A stretch of 64,000 bases of DNA, from assembly GCA_964242305.1 (NCBI GenBank), contig CAXTBB010000003.1:62001-126000 (forward strand), written 5' to 3'. This document shows, piece by piece, positions 51,457 through 60,360 of this stretch. The position numbers and the translations under genes were made by a program. The stretch is from DATLGB01 sp964242305 (GTDB taxonomy: Bacteria > Actinomycetota > Thermoleophilia > Solirubrobacterales > Solirubrobacteraceae). The notes beneath the pieces are model-generated. The model saw nothing but the letters and a program-made list of their open reading frames with translations, had not been told where the DNA came from and searched no databases. Each line of letters begins with the position of its first letter. Position 1 is the first letter of the stretch.

Positions 51457-52760
51457 GCCTCGAGTTGGGCCACGGCGTCGGTGACGGCGCCGCGGTCTCC
51501 ATCCCCTTCGACCGGCTGACGAGGCATGGCCTGATCGCCGGCGCGACCGGCACGGGCAAGACGGTGTCGATGCAGGTGATGGCGGAGGGGCTCTCGGCGG
51601 CCGGCGTCCCCGTGCTCGTCGCCGACGTCAAGGGCGACGTGTCCGGACTCGCCACCGCCTTCCCGGTGGAGTTTCTTTCCTTGGGCGGGATCGGGCCGGG
51701 GACGCCGATCCGCGCGACGGTGTCGGACTTCGGGCCGCAGCTCCTGGCCAAGGTGCTGGGGGCCAACGAGACGCAGGAGGCGTCGCTGCAGCTGGTCTTC
51801 CACTACGCCGATGAGCGCGGCCTCGGGCTGCTGGACCTCGCCGACCTGCGCGCGCTGCTCGAGTTCCTCGCCGACGAGCCGCCACCGGGGCTGGCGAAGG
51901 CCACGATCGGCGTCCTGCTGCGCGCGCTGCTGATCCTCGAGGCGGGCGGCGGGACGGACTTCTTCGGCGAGCCGCAGTTCGACGTCGCCGACCTGATGCG
52001 GCCGGCGTCAGACGGCCGCGGGACGATCGCGTGCGTCGAGCTCGCCGCCGTCCAGGAGCACCCCGAGCTGTGGTCGACCGCGCTCATGTGGCTGGTCGCC
52101 GAGCTGTTCGAGTCGCTCCCCGAGGCGGGCGACCTCCCGATGCCGAAGCTGGTCGTCTTCCTCGACGAGGCGCACCTGCTCTTCAGCGACGCGACGAAGG
52201 CGTTCGTGGCTTCGCTGGAGCGCACCGTGCGGCTGATCCGCTCCAAGGGCGTCGGCATCTGGTTCGTGACGCAGGTGCCGGGCGACGTGGCGGACTCCGT
52301 GCTCGCGCAGCTCGGGTCGCGCGTGCAGCACGCGCTGCGCGCCTACACGCCGCAGGACGCGAAGGCGCTGAAGGCGGCGGTCTCGACGTTCCCGACCACG
52401 CCGGGGCTCGACCTCGAGGCGCTGCTGCCCTCACTGGGGATCGGGGAGGCGGCGGTGACCGTGCTCGACGAGCGCGGCGTCCCCACGCCCGTCGTGCACA
52501 CCAAGATGAACGCGCCGAAGTCGCGGATGGGACCGGCGGACTCGATCGCCGGCGGCGCCTTGGTGGCGAAGTACGGGACCCGGCTGGAGCGCGAGTCGGC
52601 TGCGGAGGTGCTCACCCGCCGTCTCCCGGCGCCCGCCAGGGAGCCTCCGCCCGCCGCCCCACGGGTTCCCCGCCGGCGTCGCCGCGCGGAGGATCCCACT
52701 GCGGCAATCGAGAAGGAGCTCATTCGCGGGGTCTTCGGGATGCTTCGGAAGCGCCTGTGA
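51453..52760 (+). CDS. HerA/DUF853-like P-loop ATPase
   Basis: This 435-residue protein has Walker A AGATGTGKTVSM (Lys36), VLVADVKGDVSGLATAF, Walker B VVFLDEAHLLF (Asp238-Glu239) and GVGIWFVTQVPGDVADSVLAQLGSRVQHALRAYTP, the sensor and arginine-finger region of the HerA/FtsK-like DUF853 family. These are hexameric translocase-type ATPases of unknown substrate. The TTG start overlaps the dehydrogenase stop (TTGA). A basic Pro-rich tail (about 380-415) precedes a final helix. No nuclease partner (NurA) is nearby. Confidence 0.88.
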   Translation: MSLELGHGVGDGAAVSIPFDRLTRHGLIAGATGTGKTVSMQVMAEGLSAAGVPVLVADVKGDVSGLATAFPVEFLSLGGIGPGTPIRATVSDFGPQLLAKVLGANETQEASLQLVFHYADERGLGLLDLADLRALLEFLADEPPPGLAKATIGVLLRALLILEAGGGTDFFGEPQFDVADLMRPASDGRGTIACVELAAVQEHPELWSTALMWLVAELFESLPEAGDLPMPKLVVFLDEAHLLFSDATKAFVASLERTVRLIRSKGVGIWFVTQVPGDVADSVLAQLGSRVQHALRAYTPQDAKALKAAVSTFPTTPGLDLEALLPSLGIGEAAVTVLDERGVPTPVVHTKMNAPKSRMGPADSIAGGALVAKYGTRLERESAAEVLTRRLPAPAREPPPAAPRVPRRRRRAEDPTAAIEKELIRGVFGMLRKRL

Positions 52761-53863
52761 TCCCGCCCTTCGATACCGAGACGGAGGCGTTCCGGGCGGA
52801 GTACCGGGCGTTCGTGGAGGAGCGCCTGCGGCCGCACGTCGATCAGTGGGAGGCCGACGAGTGGATGCCGGGCGAGGCGTTCGGCTGGCTCGCCGAGAAG
52901 CAGTGGCTCGGGGTGACCATGCCGGTCGAGTACGGCGGGCTCGGGCGCGGGCCGGCGTTCGGGGCGGTCGCGTCCGAGGAGCTGGCCCGCTGTGGCTCGG
53001 GCGGGGTGGTCGCGTCCTTGGGTGCGCACATGGGGATCGCCTCTCCCCCGATCGCCTCGTTCGGGACCTCGGCTCAGAAGGAGCGCTGGCTCGGTCCGGC
53101 GATGAAGGGGGAGAAGATCGGGGCGCTGGCGATCACCGAGCCGGGCGGTGGATCAGACGTCGCCGGAGTCCGGACTCGCGCGGCGGCGGTCGAGGGCGGC
53201 TGGGTCGTCAACGGAGAGAAGACCTACATCACCAACGGCGTCCGCGCGGACTTCTACGTCACCGCCGTCCGCACGACCGCCGAGGGTGGTCACGGCGGCA
53301 TGTCCTTCCTCGTCATCGACAAGCAGGACGGCATCACCACGTCGAAGCTCTCCAAGCTCGGCTGGCACGCGAGCGACACCGCCACCGTCGCCTTCGAGGA
53401 CGTCTTCGTTCCGCAGGACCACCTGCTCGGCGAGCTCGACAAGGGCTTCTACCTCGTCATGGCCAACTTCCAGGGCGAGCGGATGGGCATGGCCCTGCAA
53501 GCGCTCGGGGAGATGCGCGCGTCGTTCGAGACGCTGGTCGGCTGGATGCGCACCCAGCGCGTCACGTCGTACCGCCGCGCCGCCGTCGCCGAACTGGCGC
53601 TGAAGGTGGAGGTCTCCGCCGCCACGAGCTACGGCGTCGCCCGGGCCGTGTGCGCCGGCGAGCAGATCGTGCGGGAGGTGAGCGAGGCGAAGCTGCTCAC
53701 GCAGCGCGCCAACGTCGACGTCCAGGAGGGCGTGCTGCGGCTGATGGGCGTGGACGCACCCCCGGCGATCGAGCGCGCACTGCGCGACGCCCGCCTCGGC
53801 CCGATCGGCGGCGGCACCGACGAGATCATGCGGGAGATCATCGGCAAGACCTACGGCCTCTGA
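52757..53863 (+). CDS. Acyl-CoA dehydrogenase
   Basis: This 368-residue flavoprotein has ITEPGGGSDVAGVRT, VNGEKTYITNGV, KLGWHASDTATVAF and a C-terminal IGGGTDEIM end. As in the upstream paralogue the usual C-terminal catalytic Glu is missing (Gly), and Glu241 in FQGERMGMAL takes the alternative place. It starts at GTG overlapping the ATPase stop. The 3' end overlaps the convergent EamA gene by 13 bp. Substrate range is unknown. Confidence 0.93.
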   Translation: MIPPFDTETEAFRAEYRAFVEERLRPHVDQWEADEWMPGEAFGWLAEKQWLGVTMPVEYGGLGRGPAFGAVASEELARCGSGGVVASLGAHMGIASPPIASFGTSAQKERWLGPAMKGEKIGALAITEPGGGSDVAGVRTRAAAVEGGWVVNGEKTYITNGVRADFYVTAVRTTAEGGHGGMSFLVIDKQDGITTSKLSKLGWHASDTATVAFEDVFVPQDHLLGELDKGFYLVMANFQGERMGMALQALGEMRASFETLVGWMRTQRVTSYRRAAVAELALKVEVSAATSYGVARAVCAGEQIVREVSEAKLLTQRANVDVQEGVLRLMGVDAPPAIERALRDARLGPIGGGTDEIMREIIGKTYGL

Positions 53864-54747
53864 GCTGCCGGGCGCCGTCGACGCCGTGCGTGCGGCACTC
53901 GACCGTCGGTGGACAGCCAGGACCCCGCGAGGATGAGCACGAGGCCGATCACCGTTCCCGGTCCCACCGTCTCGTCGAGGAAGACGACGCCGCCGGCGAG
54001 CGCGACGACCGGCGCGACGTAGGTGATGATCGCCGTGCGGGCGGCGCCGATGGAGCTGATGAGGACGGCGAAGAGGGTGAAGGCGGCGGCGGTGCAGAAC
54101 AGGCCGAGGACGATCATCGCGATCCCGGCGTCGGTGGTCAGCGTGTCGGGCGGGTGCACGAGTGCGGGGACGGCGAGGACGACGGCGGCGCAGGCGAGCG
54201 CGGCACCCATGGCGGCGCGCACGTCGAGGCCGGCGAACCGGCGCTGGTAGATCATCGGCCCGCACGCGTAGCCGAAGGCGGCGAGCAGGACGGCGCCGGC
54301 GCCGACGAGGTCGTCGGACCCGACGTCGATGCCGACCAGCGCGACGACGCCGGCGAAGCCGACCGCCAGGCCGGCGGCGCGCACGCGCGTCAGTCGCTCC
54401 TGCGGGTTGAAGCGCAGCGACAGCAGCGCGATGAAGGTCGGGACGGCGGCGATCAGGATCGCTGCCAAGGACGAGGAGACGTGCTGCTCACCCGCGCCGA
54501 TGAGCGGGAACGGCAGGCAGATCTCGACGACCGCGTAGGCGGCGATCCAGCGCCCGAGGCCGCGCACGGAGCCGAGCGTCCCGGCGCGTGCCGCGAGCGC
54601 CAGCAGCACCGCCGCGGCGAGGGTGACCCGCACCCAGGCGAGGAAGATCGGCGGCACGCCGTCGTCGACGGCGACCTTGATGAACAGGTACGGGACGCCC
54701 CACAGGACCGACAGCCCGAAGAACCCCGCCCATGCCCTCCCACTCAC
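53851..54747 (-). CDS. EamA family (DMT) transporter
   Basis: This 298-residue protein has ten membrane helices in two five-helix halves, with FGLSVLWGVPYLFIKVAVDD at the start and TAIITYVAPVVALAGGVVFLDE in the second half, both hallmarks of EamA proteins. It starts at GTG overlapping the stop of the APC permease gene and ends with a basic tail. Likely a metabolite exporter. Confidence 0.9.
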   Translation of the reverse strand: MSGRAWAGFFGLSVLWGVPYLFIKVAVDDGVPPIFLAWVRVTLAAAVLLALAARAGTLGSVRGLGRWIAAYAVVEICLPFPLIGAGEQHVSSSLAAILIAAVPTFIALLSLRFNPQERLTRVRAAGLAVGFAGVVALVGIDVGSDDLVGAGAVLLAAFGYACGPMIYQRRFAGLDVRAAMGAALACAAVVLAVPALVHPPDTLTTDAGIAMIVLGLFCTAAAFTLFAVLISSIGAARTAIITYVAPVVALAGGVVFLDETVGPGTVIGLVLILAGSWLSTDGRVPHARRRRRPAAQRP

Positions 54748-55892
54748 TCCCGGGAGGCTATGAGCGTCACCGCGGCGGCGACCAGCGGCACGAGCAGGTA
54801 GGCCGCGGAGAAGACCGCTATGACCGCCATCGGCGCAAGCGCGGCGACGGCGACCGCACGCAGCCGCCCCGGCAGCATGCGCACGCCGGCGCCGAGCGAC
54901 AGCAGGTAGACGGCGATGAAGCAGGCGGACGTCGCGCGGACGAGGTCGTCGGCGTCGAGGACACCGGCGGCGAGGATGGTCAGGACCACCAGGCCCGGCA
55001 CGCCGATGGCGGCGAGCGCACGCGGCAGCGGCAGGCCGGTGAGCTTCGCGGCGCCGCCGACGTAGACGTTCATCGTGCCGGTGGTCAGCGCGACCGCGAG
55101 CACGGCGGTCACCGTGCGCCCGGTCTCCCCGAAGCCGGTGGCGAGCAGGTCGGCCAGCGGGACCTTCGAGTCCGCCGCCGAAGCGATCGCGATGGTGGCC
55201 ACGGCCAGGCCCGCGTAGAGGACGGCGATGGTCCCGAAGGCGAGCGCGATCGCTCGCGGGATGTCGCGCTCGGGATCGCGGAACTCGCCGGCGAGCTGCG
55301 CCATCGCCTCCCATCCGACGAACAGCCACACGAGGATGTTCGCGGCGGTCCCGACGGCGCCCCACCCGTGCGGTGCGAAGGGCGTCCAGTGATCGCCGGC
55401 GTGGCCGGGCAGCGCGACCGCGATCGCCGTCGCGATGATCAGGACGAGCACCGCGGAGAGCCCGAGCTGGACCGCGGAGGACAGCTGCACGCCGAACGCG
55501 TTGATGACGAGCACGGTGCCGAACATCGCCAGCGCCGCTGCCACGGCGACGGGCCGGCCGCCCCCGGCGAGGTCGGCGACGTAGTAGCCGCCGATCAGCG
55601 CGACCGCGGGCGCGCCGATGATGACGGCGGTCAGGAAGCAGGCGCTGGTGACCGCCGACGCCCGCCGCCCGAAGGCCGCCTTCGCGTAGGCCGACACGCC
55701 GCCGGCGACCGGATGGCGGACGCCGAGCGCGGCAAAGGTGATCGCCAGCGGCGCCGACAGGACCATCAACACGCCCCACGCGATGATCGACGCCGGCCCC
55801 GCCGCGCGCGCCGCGAGCGCGGGCACCAGCAGCACGCCCGGTCCCATCAGCGCGCCCACGTACAGCGCCGTGCCGCGCGTGACACCGAGCAT
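54744..55892 (-). CDS. APC family amino acid permease
   Basis: This 382-residue protein has about eleven to twelve helices. It begins with GTALYVGALMGPGVLLVPALAA, the unwound first-helix G-x-G region of APC transporters, and has FVGWEAMAQLAGEFRDPERDIPRA, the helix 6 and following loop signature. Shorter than usual APC proteins (about 450). The -10 TAGGGT 7 nt before the ATG supports this start. Confidence 0.88.
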   Translation of the reverse strand: MLGVTRGTALYVGALMGPGVLLVPALAARAAGPASIIAWGVLMVLSAPLAITFAALGVRHPVAGGVSAYAKAAFGRRASAVTSACFLTAVIIGAPAVALIGGYYVADLAGGGRPVAVAAALAMFGTVLVINAFGVQLSSAVQLGLSAVLVLIIATAIAVALPGHAGDHWTPFAPHGWGAVGTAANILVWLFVGWEAMAQLAGEFRDPERDIPRAIALAFGTIAVLYAGLAVATIAIASAADSKVPLADLLATGFGETGRTVTAVLAVALTTGTMNVYVGGAAKLTGLPLPRALAAIGVPGLVVLTILAAGVLDADDLVRATSACFIAVYLLSLGAGVRMLPGRLRAVAVAALAPMAVIAVFSAAYLLVPLVAAAVTLIASRE

Positions 55893-55899
55893 CGGCGTG

Positions 55900-55905
55900 A
55901 CCCTA
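55900..55905 (-). promoter_or_regulatory. Putative -10 (TAGGGT) of the APC-EamA unit
   Basis: On the minus strand TAGGGT is followed by 7 nt and ATG 55892. No Shine-Dalgarno is seen. Confidence 0.5.
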
Positions 55906-55935
55906 CGCGGAGAGCCGGAGTCGCCCACCCGCCGC

Positions 55936-57102
55936 ATGTTGCCGCGTGCGAGGGTGATGGGTGTGCTGGCCAGCCCCGGGATCATCTCGCTCTGGCTCGC
56001 CTCGATCGCCGGGCGTCTGCCGATCGGCGCGCTGGGCGTCCTGCTGCTGCTGCGCACGCGGGAGATGACCGGCTCGTACGCCGCGGGCGGCATGGTGGCG
56101 GCCGCGTTCGGGCTGGCCGGCGGGCTCGGGCAGCCCGTGCTGGGCCGGATGATCGACCGGCGCGGGCAGTGGCCGGTGCTGGTCCCCGCCGGCCTCGCCC
56201 AGGGTGCGCTGCTCGGCGCGGTGGCGGCGTTGCCCGACGACACGCCGGTCCCCGCGATCGCCCTGCTGGCTGCGCTCGCGGGTGGGGCCACGCCACCGCT
56301 GAGCTCGTGCCTGCGCGCGCTCCTGTTCGACGTCGTCGCCCCCGCCCTGCGCCACCGGGCGTTCGCCGTCGACTCGACGCTCTTCGAGCTCGTCTACATC
56401 ACCGGCCCGCTCGTCATCGTCGGCGTCATCGGCGCCCAGTCGCTGCGCGCGGCGGTGGCGACCTGCGGGGCCCTCACCGCCGGCGGGACGATCGTCTTCG
56501 CCGCCACCCGGCTCTCGCGCGCCACGCGCGGGAGCGCCGCTCCCGACGCGGACCTTGCCGGCCCGCTGCGCGATCGCAACGTGGTGACCTACCTGATCGC
56601 CGCAGGGCTGTTCGGGCTGAGCATCGCCAACCTCGAGGTGGGTCTGGCCGCCTTCGCCGGTGACGAAGGCCACAGGAGCGCGGTCGGCTACCTGCTGGGG
56701 CTCAACGGGCTCGGAAGCTTGATCGGAGGGCTCGTCGCGTCGCGGCTGCCCGCGCCTGCCCACCCCGACCGCCGCCTGATCGCGCTCCTGCTGGCGCTCT
56801 CCGTGCTCGAGGTGCCGCTGGCGCTGATGGGCTCGCTGCCGGCGATGGCGGTGACGTGCGGGATCGCGGGTGTCGCCATCGCGCCCTCGCTCGCGCTCAC
56901 CTTCCAGCTCGCGTCCGAGGTCGCCCCCGAGGGGACGGTGACGGAGACGCTGACCTGGCTCGTGTCGGCGATCGCGGCCGGGATCGCCCTCGGGTCGGCG
57001 ATCGCCGGCCTCCTGGCCGAGGAGAACGGGCCGACGATCGTGCTGGCGACGGTCGCCGTCTACACGGCGGCCGAGGCGGCCTTCGTCGCCGCGCGCACCT
57101 GA
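55936..57102 (+). CDS. MFS transporter
   Basis: This protein of up to 388 residues has twelve helices. GRMIDRRGQWPVLV between helices 2 and 3 is the MFS motif A loop (G-x-x-x-D-R-x-G). The other loops fit a drug- or metabolite-efflux member. ATG 55936 is used; ATG 55957 is an alternative and lacks a -10 in either case. The 3' end overlaps the convergent oxidoreductase gene by 43 bp. Confidence 0.85.
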   Translation: MLPRARVMGVLASPGIISLWLASIAGRLPIGALGVLLLLRTREMTGSYAAGGMVAAAFGLAGGLGQPVLGRMIDRRGQWPVLVPAGLAQGALLGAVAALPDDTPVPAIALLAALAGGATPPLSSCLRALLFDVVAPALRHRAFAVDSTLFELVYITGPLVIVGVIGAQSLRAAVATCGALTAGGTIVFAATRLSRATRGSAAPDADLAGPLRDRNVVTYLIAAGLFGLSIANLEVGLAAFAGDEGHRSAVGYLLGLNGLGSLIGGLVASRLPAPAHPDRRLIALLLALSVLEVPLALMGSLPAMAVTCGIAGVAIAPSLALTFQLASEVAPEGTVTETLTWLVSAIAAGIALGSAIAGLLAEENGPTIVLATVAVYTAAEAAFVAART

Positions 57103-59186
57103 ACCGGGATGCCGTTGAGGACGGCGTTGCCGGACACGGGGTCGGTGACCTGCTCGTCGCCGAGCAGGTTCGAGTTCACGCCCGCGTGCGCGCTGGCCAC
57201 CGACTGCCGGGTGCCGTCGGCGTCGTGGCCCCAGCCGTGCGGGATGGAGACGACGCCGGGCATGATCGCGTCCGTGATCTCCACGGGGACCTCCAGCTCA
57301 CCCGCGCGCGAGGAGACGTGGGCGAGCGCGCCCTCCTCGAGCCCCAGCCGGGCCGCGTCGTCGGGATGCAGCCAGGCGGTGCACCGCGGCTTGCCTTTCA
57401 CCAGCGGGGCGACGTTGTGCATCCACGAGTTGTTGGAGCGCAGCTGGCGACGGCCGATCAGCACGAACCCGCCGTCCTGGCGGTCGAGCTCCTCCCGCAA
57501 CCGCGGCACGTCGGCCACGATCGGGCCCGGCGCAAGCTCGACCTTCCCGCTCGGCGTGCGCAGCACCTCGGGCAGGCGCGGCTGCAGTGGCCCGAGGTCG
57601 ATGCCGTGGGGCGCGGCTTCGAGGTCGTCCAGGGTCAGGTCGTAGGGACCCTTGCGCAGCAGGATGTCCAGCAGGCGCTCCGGGCCGGTGCGATCACCGT
57701 CGTAGAAGCCGAGCTGGGACGCCACGAACGCGTCGATGGCGCCGATGTCGGCGTTCGGGCCCTGGCCCGTCACGATCCCCGTCAGCCGCAGCAGCGTCTC
57801 CCACTCCTGCGGGACCGGTGAGTCGAGCAGTGGCGGCGAGTAGTTGGCCACGTTGCGCACGGAGAGCTGGTAGAAGGGCAGCGGGTAGTGCGGGCGCTCG
57901 AGCGCGGTCGGGCCGGGCAGGATGACGTCGGCGTGGCGGGTCGTCTCGTTGACGTAGACGTCGACGCAGACGAGCAGCTCGAGGCCCTGCAGTGCCGCGT
58001 CGAGGCGGCCGGAGTTCGGCGTCGACAGCACGGGGTTGCCGCCGAGGGTGAACAGCGCGCCGATGCCCGCCTCGATCTCCTCCGCCAGCGCGGCGACGGG
58101 CAGCTCGCCGAGCGCCTCGGGCAGGCCGCGAACCGAGCTCGTCCAGCGGGCGGTCTTGAAGCCGCGCGAGGGGGACGCCGGGTCGGCGTTGGTCTGGCCG
58201 GCGGCGGCGAGCGGGAACATGGCGCCGCCCGGGCGGTCGAGGTTGCCGGTGAGCGCGTTGACGGCGTCGACCAGCCAGCTCGCCACGGTCCCGTACTTGG
58301 CCAGCGAGGTCCCGATGCGCCCGTAGACCGCAGCGCACTTCGCGGCGGCCAGCTCGCGCGCCATGCGCCGGATCTCGTCCGCCGCGATGCCGGTCGGGCC
58401 GGCCACCGCCTCGGGCGTGAAGGGCTCGGCCAGCGCGCGCACCTCCTCGACGCCGTTGAGGTGCTCGCCGGGCGTCGCCAGGTCCTCCGCGAACAGGGTC
58501 TGCACGATCGCGAAGAGCAGCAGCGGGTCCGTCCCCGGCCGGATGAAGTGGTGCTCGTCGGCGTGCTCGGCGGTGCGCGACCGGCGCGGGTCGATGACGA
58601 CGACCTTGCCGCCGCGGTCGCGGATCCCGCGGATGCGCCCGCGCGCGTCCGGCGACGTCATCAGCGACCCGTTGGACGCGAGCGGGTTGGCGCCCAGCAC
58701 GAGCAGGTGCATGGTGCGGTCGAGGTCCGGCACCGGGATGGTCAGCGCGCCGCCGAACAGATAGCCGGACGAGACGTGCTTGGGCATCTGGTCGACGGTC
58801 GACGCGCTGAACACGTTGCGCGTCCCCAGCGCCTTGTTGAAGACGCGCCCGTAGAGCAGCGTGGCCAGGTTGTGCGCCGACGGGTTGCCCGCGTAGACGC
58901 CGACGGCCTGGCGGTCACGCTCGAGGATGGGCACGAGGCGCCGGTCGATCTCCGCGAACGCCTCGTCCCAGGTGCACTCGACCAGCTCCCCGTCGCGGCG
59001 GACGAGCGGCGTCCGCAGCCGGTCGGGGTCGTGGTGCAGCGCGCCCAGCGACCCGCCCTTGGGGCAGAGGAAGCCGTGGGAGAAGACGTCCTGCTTGTCC
59101 CCCACCACGCGCGTGACCCGGTCCCCGTCGAGGGTGACGTCGAGGCCGCAGGTGGCCTCGCACAGCGGGCAGGTCGTGACGGTCAT
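57060..59186 (-). CDS. Molybdopterin-dependent oxidoreductase (FDH/DMSO reductase family)
   Basis: This 708-residue protein has the N-terminal 4Fe-4S motif CPLCEATCGLDV...FLCPKG, followed by TPLVRRDGELVECTWDEAF and the bis-MGD-binding pattern. By alignment with formate dehydrogenase (ARV-U-HGP against STV-D-QMP) the metal ligand would be Asp in STVDQMPKH, not Cys or Sec. The C-terminal dinucleotide domain has LRSNNSWMHN and HPDDAARLGLEEGALAHVSS. No electron-transfer subunit is next to it, so its redox partner is unknown. The ATG overlaps the stop of the LtrA gene (ATGA). Confidence 0.88.
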   Translation of the reverse strand: MTVTTCPLCEATCGLDVTLDGDRVTRVVGDKQDVFSHGFLCPKGGSLGALHHDPDRLRTPLVRRDGELVECTWDEAFAEIDRRLVPILERDRQAVGVYAGNPSAHNLATLLYGRVFNKALGTRNVFSASTVDQMPKHVSSGYLFGGALTIPVPDLDRTMHLLVLGANPLASNGSLMTSPDARGRIRGIRDRGGKVVVIDPRRSRTAEHADEHHFIRPGTDPLLLFAIVQTLFAEDLATPGEHLNGVEEVRALAEPFTPEAVAGPTGIAADEIRRMARELAAAKCAAVYGRIGTSLAKYGTVASWLVDAVNALTGNLDRPGGAMFPLAAAGQTNADPASPSRGFKTARWTSSVRGLPEALGELPVAALAEEIEAGIGALFTLGGNPVLSTPNSGRLDAALQGLELLVCVDVYVNETTRHADVILPGPTALERPHYPLPFYQLSVRNVANYSPPLLDSPVPQEWETLLRLTGIVTGQGPNADIGAIDAFVASQLGFYDGDRTGPERLLDILLRKGPYDLTLDDLEAAPHGIDLGPLQPRLPEVLRTPSGKVELAPGPIVADVPRLREELDRQDGGFVLIGRRQLRSNNSWMHNVAPLVKGKPRCTAWLHPDDAARLGLEEGALAHVSSRAGELEVPVEITDAIMPGVVSIPHGWGHDADGTRQSVASAHAGVNSNLLGDEQVTDPVSGNAVLNGIPVQVRAATKAASAAV

Positions 59187-60336
59187 GCGGGCATCTCCTC
59201 GGTGTGGCGCATGCGGTGGCGCTGCTCGCCGTAGCGCAGCAGTTCGTAGGTGATCATGACCCACCACGCAACCGCGACGAGCGCGAGCGCGATCAGGGCG
59301 TCGACCTGGTGGGCGATCGGGATGAGCGCGAGCAGGGCGACCATGAGCACGGACCGCCGGCGGCTGAGCTGCCCGACGTTGCGGATCCGGAACAGGATCT
59401 NNNNNNNNNNCCGAGCAGGTACAGCGCCGAGCCTCCGCACAGCGCGACGGCGGGCACCACCTTCAGCGGCTCGTCAACGTGTCCGAGCCCCTTCTTGACG
59501 CCCAGCGCGAAGAGGATGATGCCGGCCACCATCGGCCAGTGGATGAAGCTCCACGAGTCGCGCGCGAGGCGGCCCTGCGCGTCCCCCTCCGCGTTGACCA
59601 GGGCGCGGCTGCCGACGTGGATGCCGATGTCGAAGTAGGTCCACCACTGCGCCGCGGCCACGGTCAGCGCGAGTGCGGCGGCGACCAGCAGCTGCGCGTC
59701 GAGCGCCTGCCCCTGGATGCCGACCCCGGCGGCGACGATCGACTCGCCCAGCGCGATGATGATGAACAGGCCGTGGCGCTCGGCGAAGTGGGCCGGATGG
59801 ATGCGCCACGACGAGCGGTCCGCGACGTAGGGCCCGACCACGTTGACGGCGATGGCGGCGATCCAGAGGACGTAGCGCAGCGGCCCTTCGACGAGGCCGG
59901 CTACCACGATGAGCACGCCCGTGCCGATCATCGACGGGCCGAGCGTGCGGATGATGTTGCCCACCGAGGCGTCGCCGAGGGCGTAGGCGACCATCTGCAT
60001 CGTCCGCACGAGCAGGTACGCCACGCCGAAGATGACCGCGTCGTCGTCGAAGGCGTGCGGGACGGCCAGCGACGCGATCAGCAGGCCGCCCATTGTCACG
60101 AACATGACGGCGCGGGCACCGCCCTCGTCGGGATCGATGCTCGTGGTCAGCCACGCGAACGCCGCCCACGCGAACCACAGCGCGCTCAGCACGAGCATGC
60201 CCCGGCCCAGTCCCGCCCAGGTCGGCTCGTGGCTCATCAGCGCCGTGACCTGCGTGATCGCGAAGACGAAGACGAGGTCGAAGAACAGCTCGAGCTCGGT
60301 GACGCGCTCGTTGCCCTCGTCGCGCGTGACCGCCAT
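59183..60336 (-). CDS. LtrA family membrane protein, interrupted by an assembly gap
   Basis: This protein of about 380 residues belongs to the low-temperature-requirement A family: VTELELFFDLVFVFAITQVT at the start, HFAERHGLFIIIALGESIVAAG in the middle, and RNVGQLSRRRSVLMVALLALIP near the end. It has about ten to twelve helices. Ten N (59401-59410) cut it after YLLG and shift the apparent frame; the reading continues as ILFRIRNVG, so the true gap is probably 2, 5 or 8 bases. Function of LtrA proteins is unknown. A paralogue lies at 62527-63612. Confidence 0.88.
59401..59410. other. Scaffold gap inside the LtrA gene
   Basis: A run of ten N separates two parts of one LtrA frame. No shared repeat is seen on the two sides, unlike the metH gap. 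Ten is a placeholder length: the reading frame requires a different number of bases. Confidence 0.85.
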
Positions 60337-60342
60337 GCGAGA

Positions 60343-60352
60343 ACCATAAGGT
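60343..60352. promoter_or_regulatory. Overlapping divergent -10 elements (LtrA / SDR)
   Basis: On the minus strand TATGGT (60348-60343) precedes ATG 60336 by 6 nt; on the plus strand TAAGGT (60347-60352) precedes ATG 60361 by 8 nt. They share the TA at 60347-60348 within a 24-bp gap. Confidence 0.55.
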
Positions 60353-60360
60353 TCCGGCCC

